Below, piece after piece: positions 17,542 to 25,331 of a DNA stretch of 38,327 nucleotides. The position numbers and the translations under genes were made by a program. Location of the stretch: positions 1 to 38,327 of the forward strand of contig JAPOST010000189.1 in the NCBI GenBank assembly GCA_026709535.1, written 5' to 3'. The first letter of the stretch is position 1; every line of letters begins with the position of its first letter. The DNA comes from Rhodospirillaceae bacterium. Lineage in GTDB: Bacteria > Pseudomonadota > Alphaproteobacteria > Bin65. Below the pieces are notes generated by a model. It searched no databases. It was not told the DNA's origin and saw only the letters and a list, made by a program, of their open reading frames with translations.

Positions 17542-17696
17542 GGGAGGCTGCCTTCTGTCTCTCACCAATCACCGCCTCCCGGAAAGACCTTGCCCTCACG
17601 GGGCAGGTATTGTCAGTAGGGCAGAGACGGTGCGCCTTGCAGCGTCGCAGAATGCGGGCCTTTTCTCTCGTACGGCAACAGACTTACATTGCCGTT
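17542..17696 (+). promoter_or_regulatory. Structured leader of the mobB-moeA-moaD genes (possible riboswitch)
   Basis: Three stem-loops lie in the gap between pyrC and mobB. The first is a perfect 7-bp stem, GGGAGGC (17542-17548) with GCCTCCC (17574-17580). The second is CTTGCCC (17589-17595) with GGGCAGG (17601-17607), including one G-T pair and a 5-nt loop. The third is ACGGCAA (17672-17678) with TTGCCGT (17689-17695), ending one base before the mobB ATG, so it could hide the ribosome entry site. The block GCCTCCC followed by GGAAAG recalls the 3' part of the E. coli moaA Moco-sensing leader as I remember it, but the outer pairing of that element is not evident. The first two hairpins could instead terminate pyrC transcription. 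Confidence 0.4.
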
Positions 17697-18224
17697 ATGG
17701 GCAGCGACCGTCAGATCATCGGTTTTGCAGGATGGAACGGCAGTGGAAAAACCACGTTGGTCACCAATCTTTTGCCTGTGCTGACTGGTTGGGCGCTTCG
17801 TGTTTCGACCATCAAGCATGCGCATCATGACTTCGAAGTCGACTATCCCGGCAAGGACAGTCACCGCCACAGGCAGGCTGGCGCTACCGAAACCGTTGTG
17901 TCTTCAAGCAATCGATGGGCCCTGATCCATGAACTGCGGGGCCAGCCTGAGTTATCTCTGGATGAACTGGTTATCCGGACTGGCCCCGTCGACTTGCTAT
18001 TGGTCGAAGGCTTCAAGCACCAGTCGCACTCCAAAATAGAAGTCTTTCGCCCGGCACTCGGGTATCCCCTTCTGGCTGCGGAAGACCCTGCGATTGTGGC
18101 GATTGCCAGCGATGGTCCGGTCCACGGAACCGACCGACCGATCCTTGACTTGAATGCGGTGGAGGAGATTGCCACCTTTATCTGCGACCATTGCGGTCTG
18201 CAACCGATCAGAGGCGACACCTGA
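17697..18224 (+). CDS. mobB: Molybdopterin-guanine dinucleotide biosynthesis protein B
   Basis: A 175-residue GTP-binding accessory protein for conversion of molybdopterin to the guanine dinucleotide cofactor. The P-loop GWNGSGKTT is at 12-20, followed by the MobB-type STIKHAHHDFEVDYPGKDSHRHRQAGA and the DLLLVEGFKHQSHSKIEVFR segment. The frame is open from 17529, but homology starts at ATG 17697; the Shine-Dalgarno is weak and a hairpin abuts the start. moeA follows one base after its stop. MobA is not in the window. Confidence 0.93.
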   Translation: MGSDRQIIGFAGWNGSGKTTLVTNLLPVLTGWALRVSTIKHAHHDFEVDYPGKDSHRHRQAGATETVVSSSNRWALIHELRGQPELSLDELVIRTGPVDLLLVEGFKHQSHSKIEVFRPALGYPLLAAEDPAIVAIASDGPVHGTDRPILDLNAVEEIATFICDHCGLQPIRGDT

Positions 18225-18225
18225 T

Positions 18226-19488
18226 ATGACGCAACTGAGCGACGACTGTTTTGCCCATGGTAACCAACTGACTCCACTGGATGAAGCGTTGGCTTTGCTG
18301 GCCAAGCGTCTGACCACGGTTGCCGACGTTGAAGTCGTCGCGTTGAACGAAGGCCTGGGGCGCATCCTGGCAACAGACGTCGTTGCCGACCGGTCGGTGC
18401 CACCGCACGATAATTCTGCCGTTGACGGGTATGCTGTCCGGTTCAGCGATCTGAACCCGGCCGCGGATACCAGCTTGCCCGTAGTCGGCCGCATCGCGGC
18501 GGGCGACCCACCGGTTTCGGCCGACAGCGACGAAGCCGTCGCCATCCGTCTCTTTACCGGTGCGGTAATGCCGGCCGGTTTCGATACCGTGCTGATGCAG
18601 GAGGATTGCCAGGAAGAAGACGGTATCGTTCATGTCATGCCAGGAATCAGAAAAGGGGCAAACCGACGCTTTTCCGGCGAAGACGTCAGCACAGGCGACA
18701 AGATTCTGCATGCTGGCCAGCGGTTGCGCCCGCAGGATCTGGGACTTACCGCTTCCATTGGCTTCACAGCGCTGTCGGTTCGAAAAAGGCTGCGTGTCGC
18801 ACTGTTTTCTACCGGGAATGAACTCCGTGATCCGGGAGCGGTTATCGAGCCTGGAGCGGTCTATGACGCCAACAGGTTTGCCTTGGGCGGATTGCTGACG
18901 CAACTGGGATGCAGCATCTCTGATTTGGGCATCCTGCCGGATGATCGCACCGTCATTGCTGATGCGTTGCGCGAAAGCGCAGTGACACACGATCTGGTTC
19001 TGACGTCGGGCGGGGTCAGTGTCGGCGAGGAGGACCATGTTCGTACCGCCGTGGAAGCCCAGGGGCAGATTCATTTCTGGCGCCTCTCGATCAAACCCGG
19101 CCGACCGATTGCGTTGGGACAAGTCGGTCGTACTCCCTTCGTCGGCCTGCCGGGTAATCCGGTTGCCGTTATGGTCACATTCCTGCGGTTCACACGGCCC
19201 CTGATCGACCGGCTGGCTGGCGCCACCATTCACCAGCCGAAGACGTTTCCGGTGCGTGCCGGGTTTGATCATCGCAAGAAGCTGCGCCGACGGGAATGGG
19301 TCCGCGCCATTCTCGAGAAGGACAACGATGGCTGGACCGCGTGCAAGTACCGTCAGGACGGCGCAGGGGTGCTTTCTTCCATGGCGGCGGCAAGCGGTTT
19401 GGTTGAATTATCCGAGGAGACGACAGATATCCGCGCCGGCATGACGGTAGATTTTCTGCCGTTCAGCGAATTGGGGATCGTCGCCTGA
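18226..19488 (+). CDS. moeA: Molybdopterin molybdenumtransferase
   Basis: A 420-residue enzyme that inserts molybdate into adenylylated molybdopterin. Typical features are the N-terminal PPHDNSAVDGYAVRF motif, GEDVSTGDKILHAGQRLRPQDLG, the MPT-binding STGNEL and LTSGGVSVGEEDHV motifs of the MoaB/Mog-like domain, and IKPGRPIALGQVGRTPFVGL with PGNPVA. Length is normal. Start ATG 18226 lies one base after the mobB stop, and the stop overlaps the moaD start as TGATG. The order mobB-moeA-moaD points to one transcript. Confidence 0.96.
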   Translation: MTQLSDDCFAHGNQLTPLDEALALLAKRLTTVADVEVVALNEGLGRILATDVVADRSVPPHDNSAVDGYAVRFSDLNPAADTSLPVVGRIAAGDPPVSADSDEAVAIRLFTGAVMPAGFDTVLMQEDCQEEDGIVHVMPGIRKGANRRFSGEDVSTGDKILHAGQRLRPQDLGLTASIGFTALSVRKRLRVALFSTGNELRDPGAVIEPGAVYDANRFALGGLLTQLGCSISDLGILPDDRTVIADALRESAVTHDLVLTSGGVSVGEEDHVRTAVEAQGQIHFWRLSIKPGRPIALGQVGRTPFVGLPGNPVAVMVTFLRFTRPLIDRLAGATIHQPKTFPVRAGFDHRKKLRRREWVRAILEKDNDGWTACKYRQDGAGVLSSMAAASGLVELSEETTDIRAGMTVDFLPFSELGIVA

Positions 19489-19739
19489 TGGATGTGCTGT
19501 ATTTCGCATGGCTGCGGCAGAAGATTGGTGCCGACAAAGAAGCAGTGACCGTCCCGAAAGATGTCACTACCGTAGGCGAACTGATCAACTGGCTGAAGGC
19601 CCAAAGTCCGGGTCACGGTGACGCGTTTGCAAACGCCAAATATGTTCGTACGGCAGTCAATCACGAATTTGCCACGCTTGAGACGCCAGTCAAACAGGGA
19701 GATGAAGTTGCCTTTTTCCCGCCTGTGACCGGCGGTTAA
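19488..19739 (+). CDS. moaD: Molybdopterin synthase sulfur-carrier subunit
   Basis: An 83-residue ubiquitin-fold protein whose C-terminal glycine becomes a thiocarboxylate that donates sulfur for molybdopterin. It begins MDVLYFAWLRQKIGADKEAV, a standard MoaD opening, and ends AFFPPVTGG with the required terminal Gly-Gly. The start overlaps the moeA stop. Its catalytic partner MoaE would normally follow directly but is not intact here (see 19740-19928). Confidence 0.96.
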   Translation: MDVLYFAWLRQKIGADKEAVTVPKDVTTVGELINWLKAQSPGHGDAFANAKYVRTAVNHEFATLETPVKQGDEVAFFPPVTGG

Positions 19740-19928
19740 TCGGCTCGTACCGTCGCGAATCAAGACGATCATTTTCAGCTGGGCCGGACGATCGCCGAGT
19801 TTGGATCGATCACGCCGATGAATGCCGGGCTGAGGGCCTTCGGTCGATTCAGCGCCGCCACCACGGACGAGACGCGCCAGCGCATCGAAGCGCTCCACAG
19901 CGGGTCGGGAAAGACGCGGCATGTCTGA
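19740..19928 (+). pseudogene. Possible stub of moaE
   Basis: Directly after the moaD stop, in the same frame and without a start codon, the sequence reads SARTVANQDDHFQLGRTIAE, which resembles the usual MoaE N-terminus (TVRVQxEDFxLGxEIA). The following 40 residues to TGA 19926 show none of the MoaE core motifs, such as GAVxSFVGxVR or the C-terminal lysine region. It could be a truncated remnant or a chance resemblance; a complete moaE elsewhere would be needed for cofactor synthesis. Confidence 0.3.
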
Positions 19929-19988
19929 TGTCCGCGTCGCAGACCGGACAGGATATCGTTGTCCCTCAAACACCAGGACCAAGGAACA

Positions 19989-20004
19989 CCGGATGAAGAT
20001 CCGG
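19989..20004 (-). terminator. Hairpin downstream of gatA
   Basis: A perfect 6-bp stem CCGGAT/ATCCGG with a 4-nt loop (CTTC on the minus strand) lies 20 bases beyond the gatA stop. The bases that follow on the minus strand (TGTTCCTT) are only mildly T-rich, so termination strength is doubtful. Confidence 0.35.
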
Positions 20005-20023
20005 GCCCCGTGGCGCTCTTCCC

Positions 20024-21502
20024 TCAGGCCACCGTCTGCGGGGTGGTGGCAAAGGCAGCGGCATTTTCGAGAACGCCTGAGACCCTGAACAGCATCTCTT
20101 CTTCAAACGCATTGGTGATGAGATGCAGGCCAAGGGGCAGGCCATTTTTGTCGAGGCCCGCCGGCACCGAAATAGCCGGAAGACCGGCCAGACTCGCGGG
20201 TACTGTGAACACATCGTTCAGATACATCGCGATCGGATCGTCCATCTTGTCGCCCAAGGGAAAGGCTGCACTGGGCGTGGTCGGTGTCAGGATCGCATCA
20301 ACGGTTTCAAAAGCGTCCGAAAAGTCGCGAGCAATCAGACTGCGGACCCTTTGTGCCTTGAGGTAATAGGCATCGTAATAACCCGCCGAAAGAACATAGG
20401 TGCCGATCAGGACGCGTCGGCGCACTTCCTGACCGAATCCGAATCCTCTCGTTTCCTCGTACATCTCGGTCAGGTCGCCACCGTCTGCGCCATTGCGCAG
20501 CCCGAAACGGACACCGTCGTAGCGCGCCAGATTGGACGAGGCCTCGGCTGGCGCCACGATGTAGTAGGTCGGCAGTGCATATTTTGTGTGCGGCAAGCTG
20601 ATATCGACGACTTCGGCACCTTCAGCCTTTAGCCAGTCTATCCCCTGCCGCCACAGCGCCTCGATTTCTGTCGGCATGCCGTCCATACGGTATTCCTCGG
20701 GGATGCCGATACGCAGGCTGCGAAGATCACCGGTCAGCGCCGCTTCGTAGTCTGGAACGTCTCTGGGAACTGATGTCGAGTCCTTTGGATCGTGTCCGGC
20801 CATGGCTTGCAGCATGATCGCTGAATCCCGAACCGTACGCGCCATCGGGCCGGCCTGATCGAGGGACGAGGCAAAGGCGACGATACCCCAGCGCGAGCAA
20901 CGCCCGTACGTCGGCTTCATGCCGACAATTCCGCAGAACGCAGCAGGCTGGCGGATCGAGCCGCCGGTATCGGTTCCGGTCGCCGCCAGTGCCGCTCGCG
21001 CCGCCACGGATGCCGCCGATCCGCCCGAAGACCCGCCCGGAGCCAGGCTGCGGTTGTCTCCGTTGATTCGCCACGGATTCTCCACCGGACCATGACAGGA
21101 AGTGACGTTGGATGACCCCATGGCGAACTCGTCCATGTTGGTCTTGCCGAGCATGATGGCGCCCTCAGCCCACATATTGGCCGTTACGGTCGCCTCGTAA
21201 GGCGGAACAAAGCCATCCAGAATGCGAGATCCCGCCGTGGTCTGGACGCCTCTGGTGCAGAAGAGATCCTTGATGGCCACCGGCAGGCCTTCCAGAACGC
21301 CTGCTTGTCCGGCGGCCCTTCGCGCATCAGAGGTTTTGGCCATTTCCACCGCCCGTTCCGGCGTCTCGGTCACGAAGGCGTTCAGGGGTCGGATGGTTTC
21401 GAGCGCCCGCAAGTACGCGGTGGTAAGTTCTTCCGACGTAAAATCGCCCGCAGCCAGACCATCGCGCGCCTCGCTCAGGGTCAGGGTCGTGAGATCGCTC
21501 AC
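20024..21502 (-). CDS. gatA: Asp-tRNA(Asn)/Glu-tRNA(Gln) amidotransferase subunit A
   Basis: A 492-residue amidase-signature enzyme that releases ammonia from glutamine for the tRNA-dependent synthesis of Gln-tRNA or Asn-tRNA. The Ser-cis-Ser-Lys triad is present: Lys78 in [12 protein letters not shown], the serine-glycine loop GGSSGGSA at 157-164, and the nucleophile Ser182 in [17 protein letters not shown]. The [17 protein letters not shown] segment is standard. Start is GTG 21502, sharing one base with the gatC stop (TAGTG), so it is coupled to gatC. gatB is not adjacent. Confidence 0.97.
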   Translation of the reverse strand: MSDLTTLTLSEARDGLAAGDFTSEELTTAYLRALETIRPLNAFVTETPERAVEMAKTSDARRAAGQAGVLEGLPVAIKDLFCTRGVQTTAGSRILDGFVPPYEATVTANMWAEGAIMLGKTNMDEFAMGSSNVTSCHGPVENPWRINGDNRSLAPGGSSGGSAASVAARAALAATGTDTGGSIRQPAAFCGIVGMKPTYGRCSRWGIVAFASSLDQAGPMARTVRDSAIMLQAMAGHDPKDSTSVPRDVPDYEAALTGDLRSLRIGIPEEYRMDGMPTEIEALWRQGIDWLKAEGAEVVDISLPHTKYALPTYYIVAPAEASSNLARYDGVRFGLRNGADGGDLTEMYEETRGFGFGQEVRRRVLIGTYVLSAGYYDAYYLKAQRVRSLIARDFSDAFETVDAILTPTTPSAAFPLGDKMDDPIAMYLNDVFTVPASLAGLPAISVPAGLDKNGLPLGLHLITNAFEEEMLFRVSGVLENAAAFATTPQTVA

Positions 21503-21789
21503 TAGTCGACGACCTTGGGCACGGCGAAGAAGTCCCGCACGCGGTCCGGCGCATTGGCAAGGATGGCGTCCTCATGATCGCCTTCGTTCACCTTGTCTTC
21601 CCGCATGGGCAGGCTCACGGCGACTGCACTGGTCATGGCCGGCACATCCTCGGTCGCGACGTCATTGAGTTGTTCTACCCAAGTCAGGATGTTTGACAGT
21701 TCGCCGGCCAGCACTTCCAGATCGGCTTCGGGCACACGAACCCGTGCCAAATGGGCGATCTGGCGTACGGCATCGGTATCGAGCGCCAT
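21502..21789 (-). CDS. gatC: Asp-tRNA(Asn)/Glu-tRNA(Gln) amidotransferase subunit C
   Basis: A 95-residue linker subunit that wraps around GatA and GatB and stabilises the GatCAB complex. It has the family start [20 protein letters not shown], the [20 protein letters not shown] core and the C-terminal [13 protein letters not shown], matching the conserved FFxVPKV ending. Start ATG 21789 fits the family; the frame extends upstream to 21855 without homology. It precedes gatA with a one-base overlap. Confidence 0.96.
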   Translation of the reverse strand: MALDTDAVRQIAHLARVRVPEADLEVLAGELSNILTWVEQLNDVATEDVPAMTSAVAVSLPMREDKVNEGDHEDAILANAPDRVRDFFAVPKVVD

Positions 21790-22111
21790 TGGCATTTTCC
21801 AGCATGGAAGGAAAATTCTCCCCTTACCTAGCACCGTGGCGGCAATCTGATCCACAGATCAATTGGCGCATGAGAATTGGTTCGGCCAGCCAGTGCCAGT
21901 TGTGGTCCTTTCAGAACGAAACCAAGGATCAACTGCGCCAACGGCGGTTGATGAGAAAGGAACTGACACCTGCGCGCCATTACCATGGTCGCTGGCCTCG
22001 CTCCGGACGTCGATGTGATACCCGGTGTTACCTCCCGGGACGCCCTTCTCTCGAGAACAGATTTTCCAGAAAAGGATTGACCGTCCGTTCCTTCACCCTC
22101 ACCAAGGCGGC
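21790..22111. other. Intergenic region between gatC and tadA, divergent
   Basis: This 322-nt stretch separates the divergent gatC and tadA starts and must contain both promoters. No recognisable gene, strong hairpin or repeat was seen, and no convincing -35/-10 pair could be assigned. Confidence 0.5.
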
Positions 22112-22576
22112 ATGATTACGCTTCCGTTCAAGGCATTTGCGATGGACCTGGCCCTGGAGCAGGCCCGGCTGGCTGCGGCTCGGGGAGAAGTGCCGGTGGG
22201 CGCCGTGATCGTGGACGAGGCAAGTAGGCGCGTGATTGCCGCCGCCGGCAACGAGTCGGTGCGCCGTTGCGACCCCACGGCACATGCCGAGATGGTTGCC
22301 ATCCGCCGCGCCACCGCGGCGCTGGGATCGACACGTCTGACCGGCTGCAGTCTCTATGTCACCCTGGAGCCCTGCGCGATGTGCGCTGGCGGGATTTCTC
22401 TGGCCCGACTCGATCGCCTGTATTTCGGTGCAGCGGACCCAAAAGGCGGTGGCGTCCTGCACGGGGCGAAATTCTTCCAGCAATCGACCTGCCATCACCG
22501 CCCCGAAGTCTACGAGGGCATCTCGGAAAACGATTCGTCCGAGTTGTTGAGGTCATTCTTTCGGAGCAGAAGGTGA
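22112..22576 (+). CDS. tadA: tRNA(adenine-34) deaminase
   Basis: A 154-residue zinc deaminase converting A34 to inosine in tRNA-Arg(ACG). The catalytic motif is PTAHAE (His58, Glu60) and the zinc cysteines are in EPCAMC (Cys88 and Cys91). GEVPVGAVIVDE near the N-terminus and YFGAADPKGGG are typical of TadA rather than other cytidine deaminases. Start ATG 22112 is preferred; ATG 22142 (MDLALEQARLAA) is a second possibility, and the frame upstream to 22025 lacks homology. Convergent with msrB. Confidence 0.94.
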   Translation: MITLPFKAFAMDLALEQARLAAARGEVPVGAVIVDEASRRVIAAAGNESVRRCDPTAHAEMVAIRRATAALGSTRLTGCSLYVTLEPCAMCAGGISLARLDRLYFGAADPKGGGVLHGAKFFQQSTCHHRPEVYEGISENDSSELLRSFFRSRR

Positions 22577-22677
22577 AGGCTGGTCGAGTATTTTGTTCGC
22601 GCTGAGATCCATATCGAGTGGGACGCCCGCAGCCCCAGACGGATGGTCATCCTTCCCGGGACAAGCCGACAATAACC

Positions 22678-22695
22678 GGCGAACATCCGTTCGCC
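22678..22695. terminator. Hairpin between convergent tadA and msrB
   Basis: A perfect 7-bp stem GGCGAAC/GTTCGCC with a 4-nt loop ATCC lies midway between the two convergent genes. There is no T-run on either side, so its role as a bidirectional terminator is a positional guess. Confidence 0.35.
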
Positions 22696-22786
22696 TGACA
22701 TTGCGCATTTTCGGCTCTGGTTGACCGGGGTGTCGGGTGGTCAAGGCCTTCCAGCATTCCATGCCGCCCGCGATGTCGAAGCGCCA

Positions 22787-23233
22787 TCAGGTCGGGTCTG
22801 AAACAACCCCGAGGTCATCGCCGCCATCCTTTGACGGCATCAGTTTCAACGATGCGGAATTCATGCAAAACCGTTTCCCCGTAGGCGCTGGCCCGTCCGG
22901 GAAGACATGGCCCAGATGGGCATCGCATTTACTGCACAGAACTTCCGTGCGCCTCATGAAGAAGCTGCGATCCTCCTTGTAGGCCACGGCTCCCTCGCCG
23001 ACAGGGGCATAGAAGCTCGGCCAGCCGGTACCTGAATCATACTTTGTCTTGGAATCGAACAACACCTGTCCGCAACAGATGCACGCGTAGGTGCCGGCAA
23101 CCTTGGTGTTCCAGTACTCACCGGTAAAGGCTTGCTCGGTGCCGTGTTTCCTGGTCACCCGGAACTGAAGGCCCGTCAGCTGCGCCCGCCATTCAGCGTC
23201 TGTTTTGACGATTTTGCCTGTTGTATTGATCAT
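22787..23233 (-). CDS. msrB: Peptide-methionine (R)-S-oxide reductase
   Basis: A 148-residue enzyme that reduces the R epimer of methionine sulfoxide in proteins. The structural zinc is held by CICC (Cys51/Cys54) and CSKC (Cys100/Cys103). The active site is Cys123 in KRFCMNSASL, corresponding to the RxCxN signature, and HLGHVFPDGP is present. It uses cysteine, not selenocysteine, in spite of the selenoprotein elsewhere in this window. Length is normal; the start at 23233 gives MINTTGKIVKTDAEWRAQL. Confidence 0.97.
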   Translation of the reverse strand: MINTTGKIVKTDAEWRAQLTGLQFRVTRKHGTEQAFTGEYWNTKVAGTYACICCGQVLFDSKTKYDSGTGWPSFYAPVGEGAVAYKEDRSFFMRRTEVLCSKCDAHLGHVFPDGPAPTGKRFCMNSASLKLMPSKDGGDDLGVVSDPT

Positions 23234-23284
23234 GGCGACTTTATAGGCGCGGCTCGCGTGGCGATCAAGGTGATCGGCGGGTAG

Positions 23285-24034
23285 CTAATCCAGGTTGCGT
23301 CGGAACAGGCTGAGCATTCGCTCCCAATGCCGTTCGGCCGAGGGCTTGTCGAAAGTGTGCCGATCCGGAAAGGCAAATCCGTGATGGGCGCCGGGATAGC
23401 GCTCGATCCTGTGACGTACTGACGAACCGGAAAGGCGTTCGGCAATAGCCTGAACGACCGGGTCTGGCACCCAGTGATCATCCTCGGCAAAGGCAAGATA
23501 CAGTTCCGCACGGATTTCGTCCGTCTTGAGAAGAGGCGAATCGGGCTGGTCGGTCATGATGCCGGCGCCGTAGTAGCTGGCGACTGCCCCGATCTCCTGG
23601 GGGTAGTGTCCCGCCACCGCATAGACGAACTGACCGGACAGGCAATAGCCGACACAGCCTGCTGAACCGTTCCGGGCTCCGTCCATCGCCTTGGCGTAGT
23701 CAAGCAAGGGGCGCGTATCTTCCATCACACCGGTGTTGGTGAGACCTTTCACCAGGCCCCAGAACCGCTTGCGCTCGTCGGAGCCCTTAACTTCTATCTG
23801 CTCGGCATCCAGATGAATGTCGTCTATGCCTGCTGCCCGATAGAACAGGTTAGGCAACAACACACAGTAGCCGGCCGTACCGATCCGGCGCGCCATGTCT
23901 TTCAGTTCTTCCCGGATTCCGATCGCGTCCATGTAGAACAGCACGATCGGGTGCGGTCCGCCTTCATCGGGCTGGGTGACGAAGGTTTCCATCACGCCAC
24001 TAGACGTCTCGATTTTCGCGATATGCTCTTTCAT
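23285..24034 (-). CDS. Dienelactone hydrolase family protein
   Basis: A 249-residue alpha/beta hydrolase. The triad is visible: the nucleophile Cys131 in VGYCLSGQF (the GxCxxG position typical of dienelactone hydrolases), the acid in AFAEDDHWVP (Asp185 or Asp186) and His218 in PGAHHGFAFP. The opening VTQPDEGGPHPIVLFYMDA is also family-typical. True substrate is unknown; carboxymethylenebutenolidase activity should not be assumed, since no aromatic catabolism genes are nearby. Start chosen at ATG 24034; an in-frame ATG at 24064 adds ten residues. Confidence 0.88.
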   Translation of the reverse strand: MKEHIAKIETSSGVMETFVTQPDEGGPHPIVLFYMDAIGIREELKDMARRIGTAGYCVLLPNLFYRAAGIDDIHLDAEQIEVKGSDERKRFWGLVKGLTNTGVMEDTRPLLDYAKAMDGARNGSAGCVGYCLSGQFVYAVAGHYPQEIGAVASYYGAGIMTDQPDSPLLKTDEIRAELYLAFAEDDHWVPDPVVQAIAERLSGSSVRHRIERYPGAHHGFAFPDRHTFDKPSAERHWERMLSLFRRNLD

Positions 24035-24383
24035 TGCCGATCCCTTTGGTTGCAAAACGCGCAAGCAAGCGCACCGGCCTTGTCCGGGTTAATGGTTGAT
24101 GGGCACAGGATCAGTATGCCTGCGCATCCACGGAGGGCCAAGCATTTCAAAGCCAGCGAAGATCACAAAGTGTCAAGAGTGAGCGCCAGCCCATGCTTGA
24201 TGATTCATCAATCCCGACCGGGTATCGCGTAGTGTCCCACTTGTCGCTGGATGGGCGACGCAGCGTGGCTGCGTTAGAGCAGCAACGCGGGGGCGTTGAG
24301 CGGCATTGGGAGACAACCGTCGCGTCGTCAGCATGACCGAAACAGGATTGTCGTCGCTTTTCCTGTCCCCTGGTCTGAATGCT
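24035..24383. other. Gene-free stretch with two dyads upstream of the hydrolase gene
   Basis: No gene was recognised. Two inverted repeats are visible: TTGATGA-T-TCATCAA at 24197-24211, a 15-nt perfect dyad that looks like a regulator-binding site, and ACGCAGC-GTG-GCTGCGT at 24258-24274, a tight hairpin that might end the leftward acyl-CoA dehydrogenase transcript. Neither has a recognised partner protein. Confidence 0.35.
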
Positions 24384-25331
24384 CTAGGCTGTCGCAAGAT
24401 CGGCCCATAACGCATCGGGGCCCGATGCACAGATTCTTGTACCCAGCCGACGACTCCACCATGTCTCGTTGCCGAAATCCTCTCGCCACTGCCAGATTGA
24501 CCGGCTCAACCTGTGGAGTGGATATTCGGCCGTGTAACCCATGGCCCCGTGAAACTGGTGCGCTGCCTTGGCCGCCACGGTGCCTGCGCGGCCCGCTGAA
24601 ATCTTGGCGGATGCCGCCAGAAACTCGTCATCCCGGTTCAGCGCTGCAAAGGCTGCCCGCGCCACCTGGGCAGCGGCTGCCGTCTGAGCAGCGGCAATGG
24701 CAATATGCTGCTGGACCGCTTGAAAGCGCGCCAGCGGGCGGCCAAACTGCTTGCGGTGTGTCACATGGCCGATGGTGAGATCGAGAGCCGCCAACGACGC
24801 GCCTACCAGTTGAACGGCCCGGGTCACCGCCATCGCCCGGCGATAAGGCGTTTCTTCCACCGCGCCTTTGACGGGATCAGAAACCGGGACGCCATTGAGA
24901 AGCGGGCGGTCCGCGACGGTGCCGGGCGGCTCGTCTATGGTGCCGCCGTTACGGACCGTGCAGGCTTTCCGGGGCCAGGTCGAGCGGCGGCCAGGTTCAG
25001 CAAATACCAGCGGGCCGTCCGGAACTGTACCGGTGTCACGGGTGACCAGCCATGACAGCACCGCGGTTTCCGCCGCTGGAGATGGATCGCCCAACGCACC
25101 AAGCGCCTCGATTGCTGCTGCGGCTTCCGCCAATGACGCGCCGGCCCCGCCAGCGTCTTCCGGGACAAGCAGGCCCGGCAGGCCAAGAGCTTCAACGGTT
25201 TTCCAATGTTCGGCCGACCAGATGATGGTCGTGCTGGCAGGTGAGTCATAGCCCGCTTGGAGCGGAGCTAAAGCCTGCCGGACGCTGTCGCCGAAGGCGG
25301 CTGCCGCCCCGTCGGTGGATGAGTCAGTCAC
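24384..25331 (-). CDS. Acyl-CoA dehydrogenase, small member of a pair (middle domain disturbed)
   Basis: A 315-residue acyl-CoA dehydrogenase-like flavoprotein. The N-terminal helical domain (LGLPGLLVPEDAGGAGASLAE) and the C-terminal domain (IGHVTHRKQFGRPLARFQAV, then QQHIAIAAAQ, and HQFHGAMGYTAEYPLHRLSR) are good. The middle beta domain is about 40 residues short, and residues 115-125 (RRSTWPRKACT) fit no family member; in another frame the same bases (24957-24989) read LDLAPESLHG, which fits well. Two compensating indels are therefore likely, through either mutation or sequence error. It overlaps the upstream dehydrogenase gene by four bases (ATGA). Such pairs often form a heteromeric enzyme. 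Substrate is unknown. Confidence 0.8.
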   Translation of the reverse strand: MTDSSTDGAAAAFGDSVRQALAPLQAGYDSPASTTIIWSAEHWKTVEALGLPGLLVPEDAGGAGASLAEAAAAIEALGALGDPSPAAETAVLSWLVTRDTGTVPDGPLVFAEPGRRSTWPRKACTVRNGGTIDEPPGTVADRPLLNGVPVSDPVKGAVEETPYRRAMAVTRAVQLVGASLAALDLTIGHVTHRKQFGRPLARFQAVQQHIAIAAAQTAAAAQVARAAFAALNRDDEFLAASAKISAGRAGTVAAKAAHQFHGAMGYTAEYPLHRLSRSIWQWREDFGNETWWSRRLGTRICASGPDALWADLATA

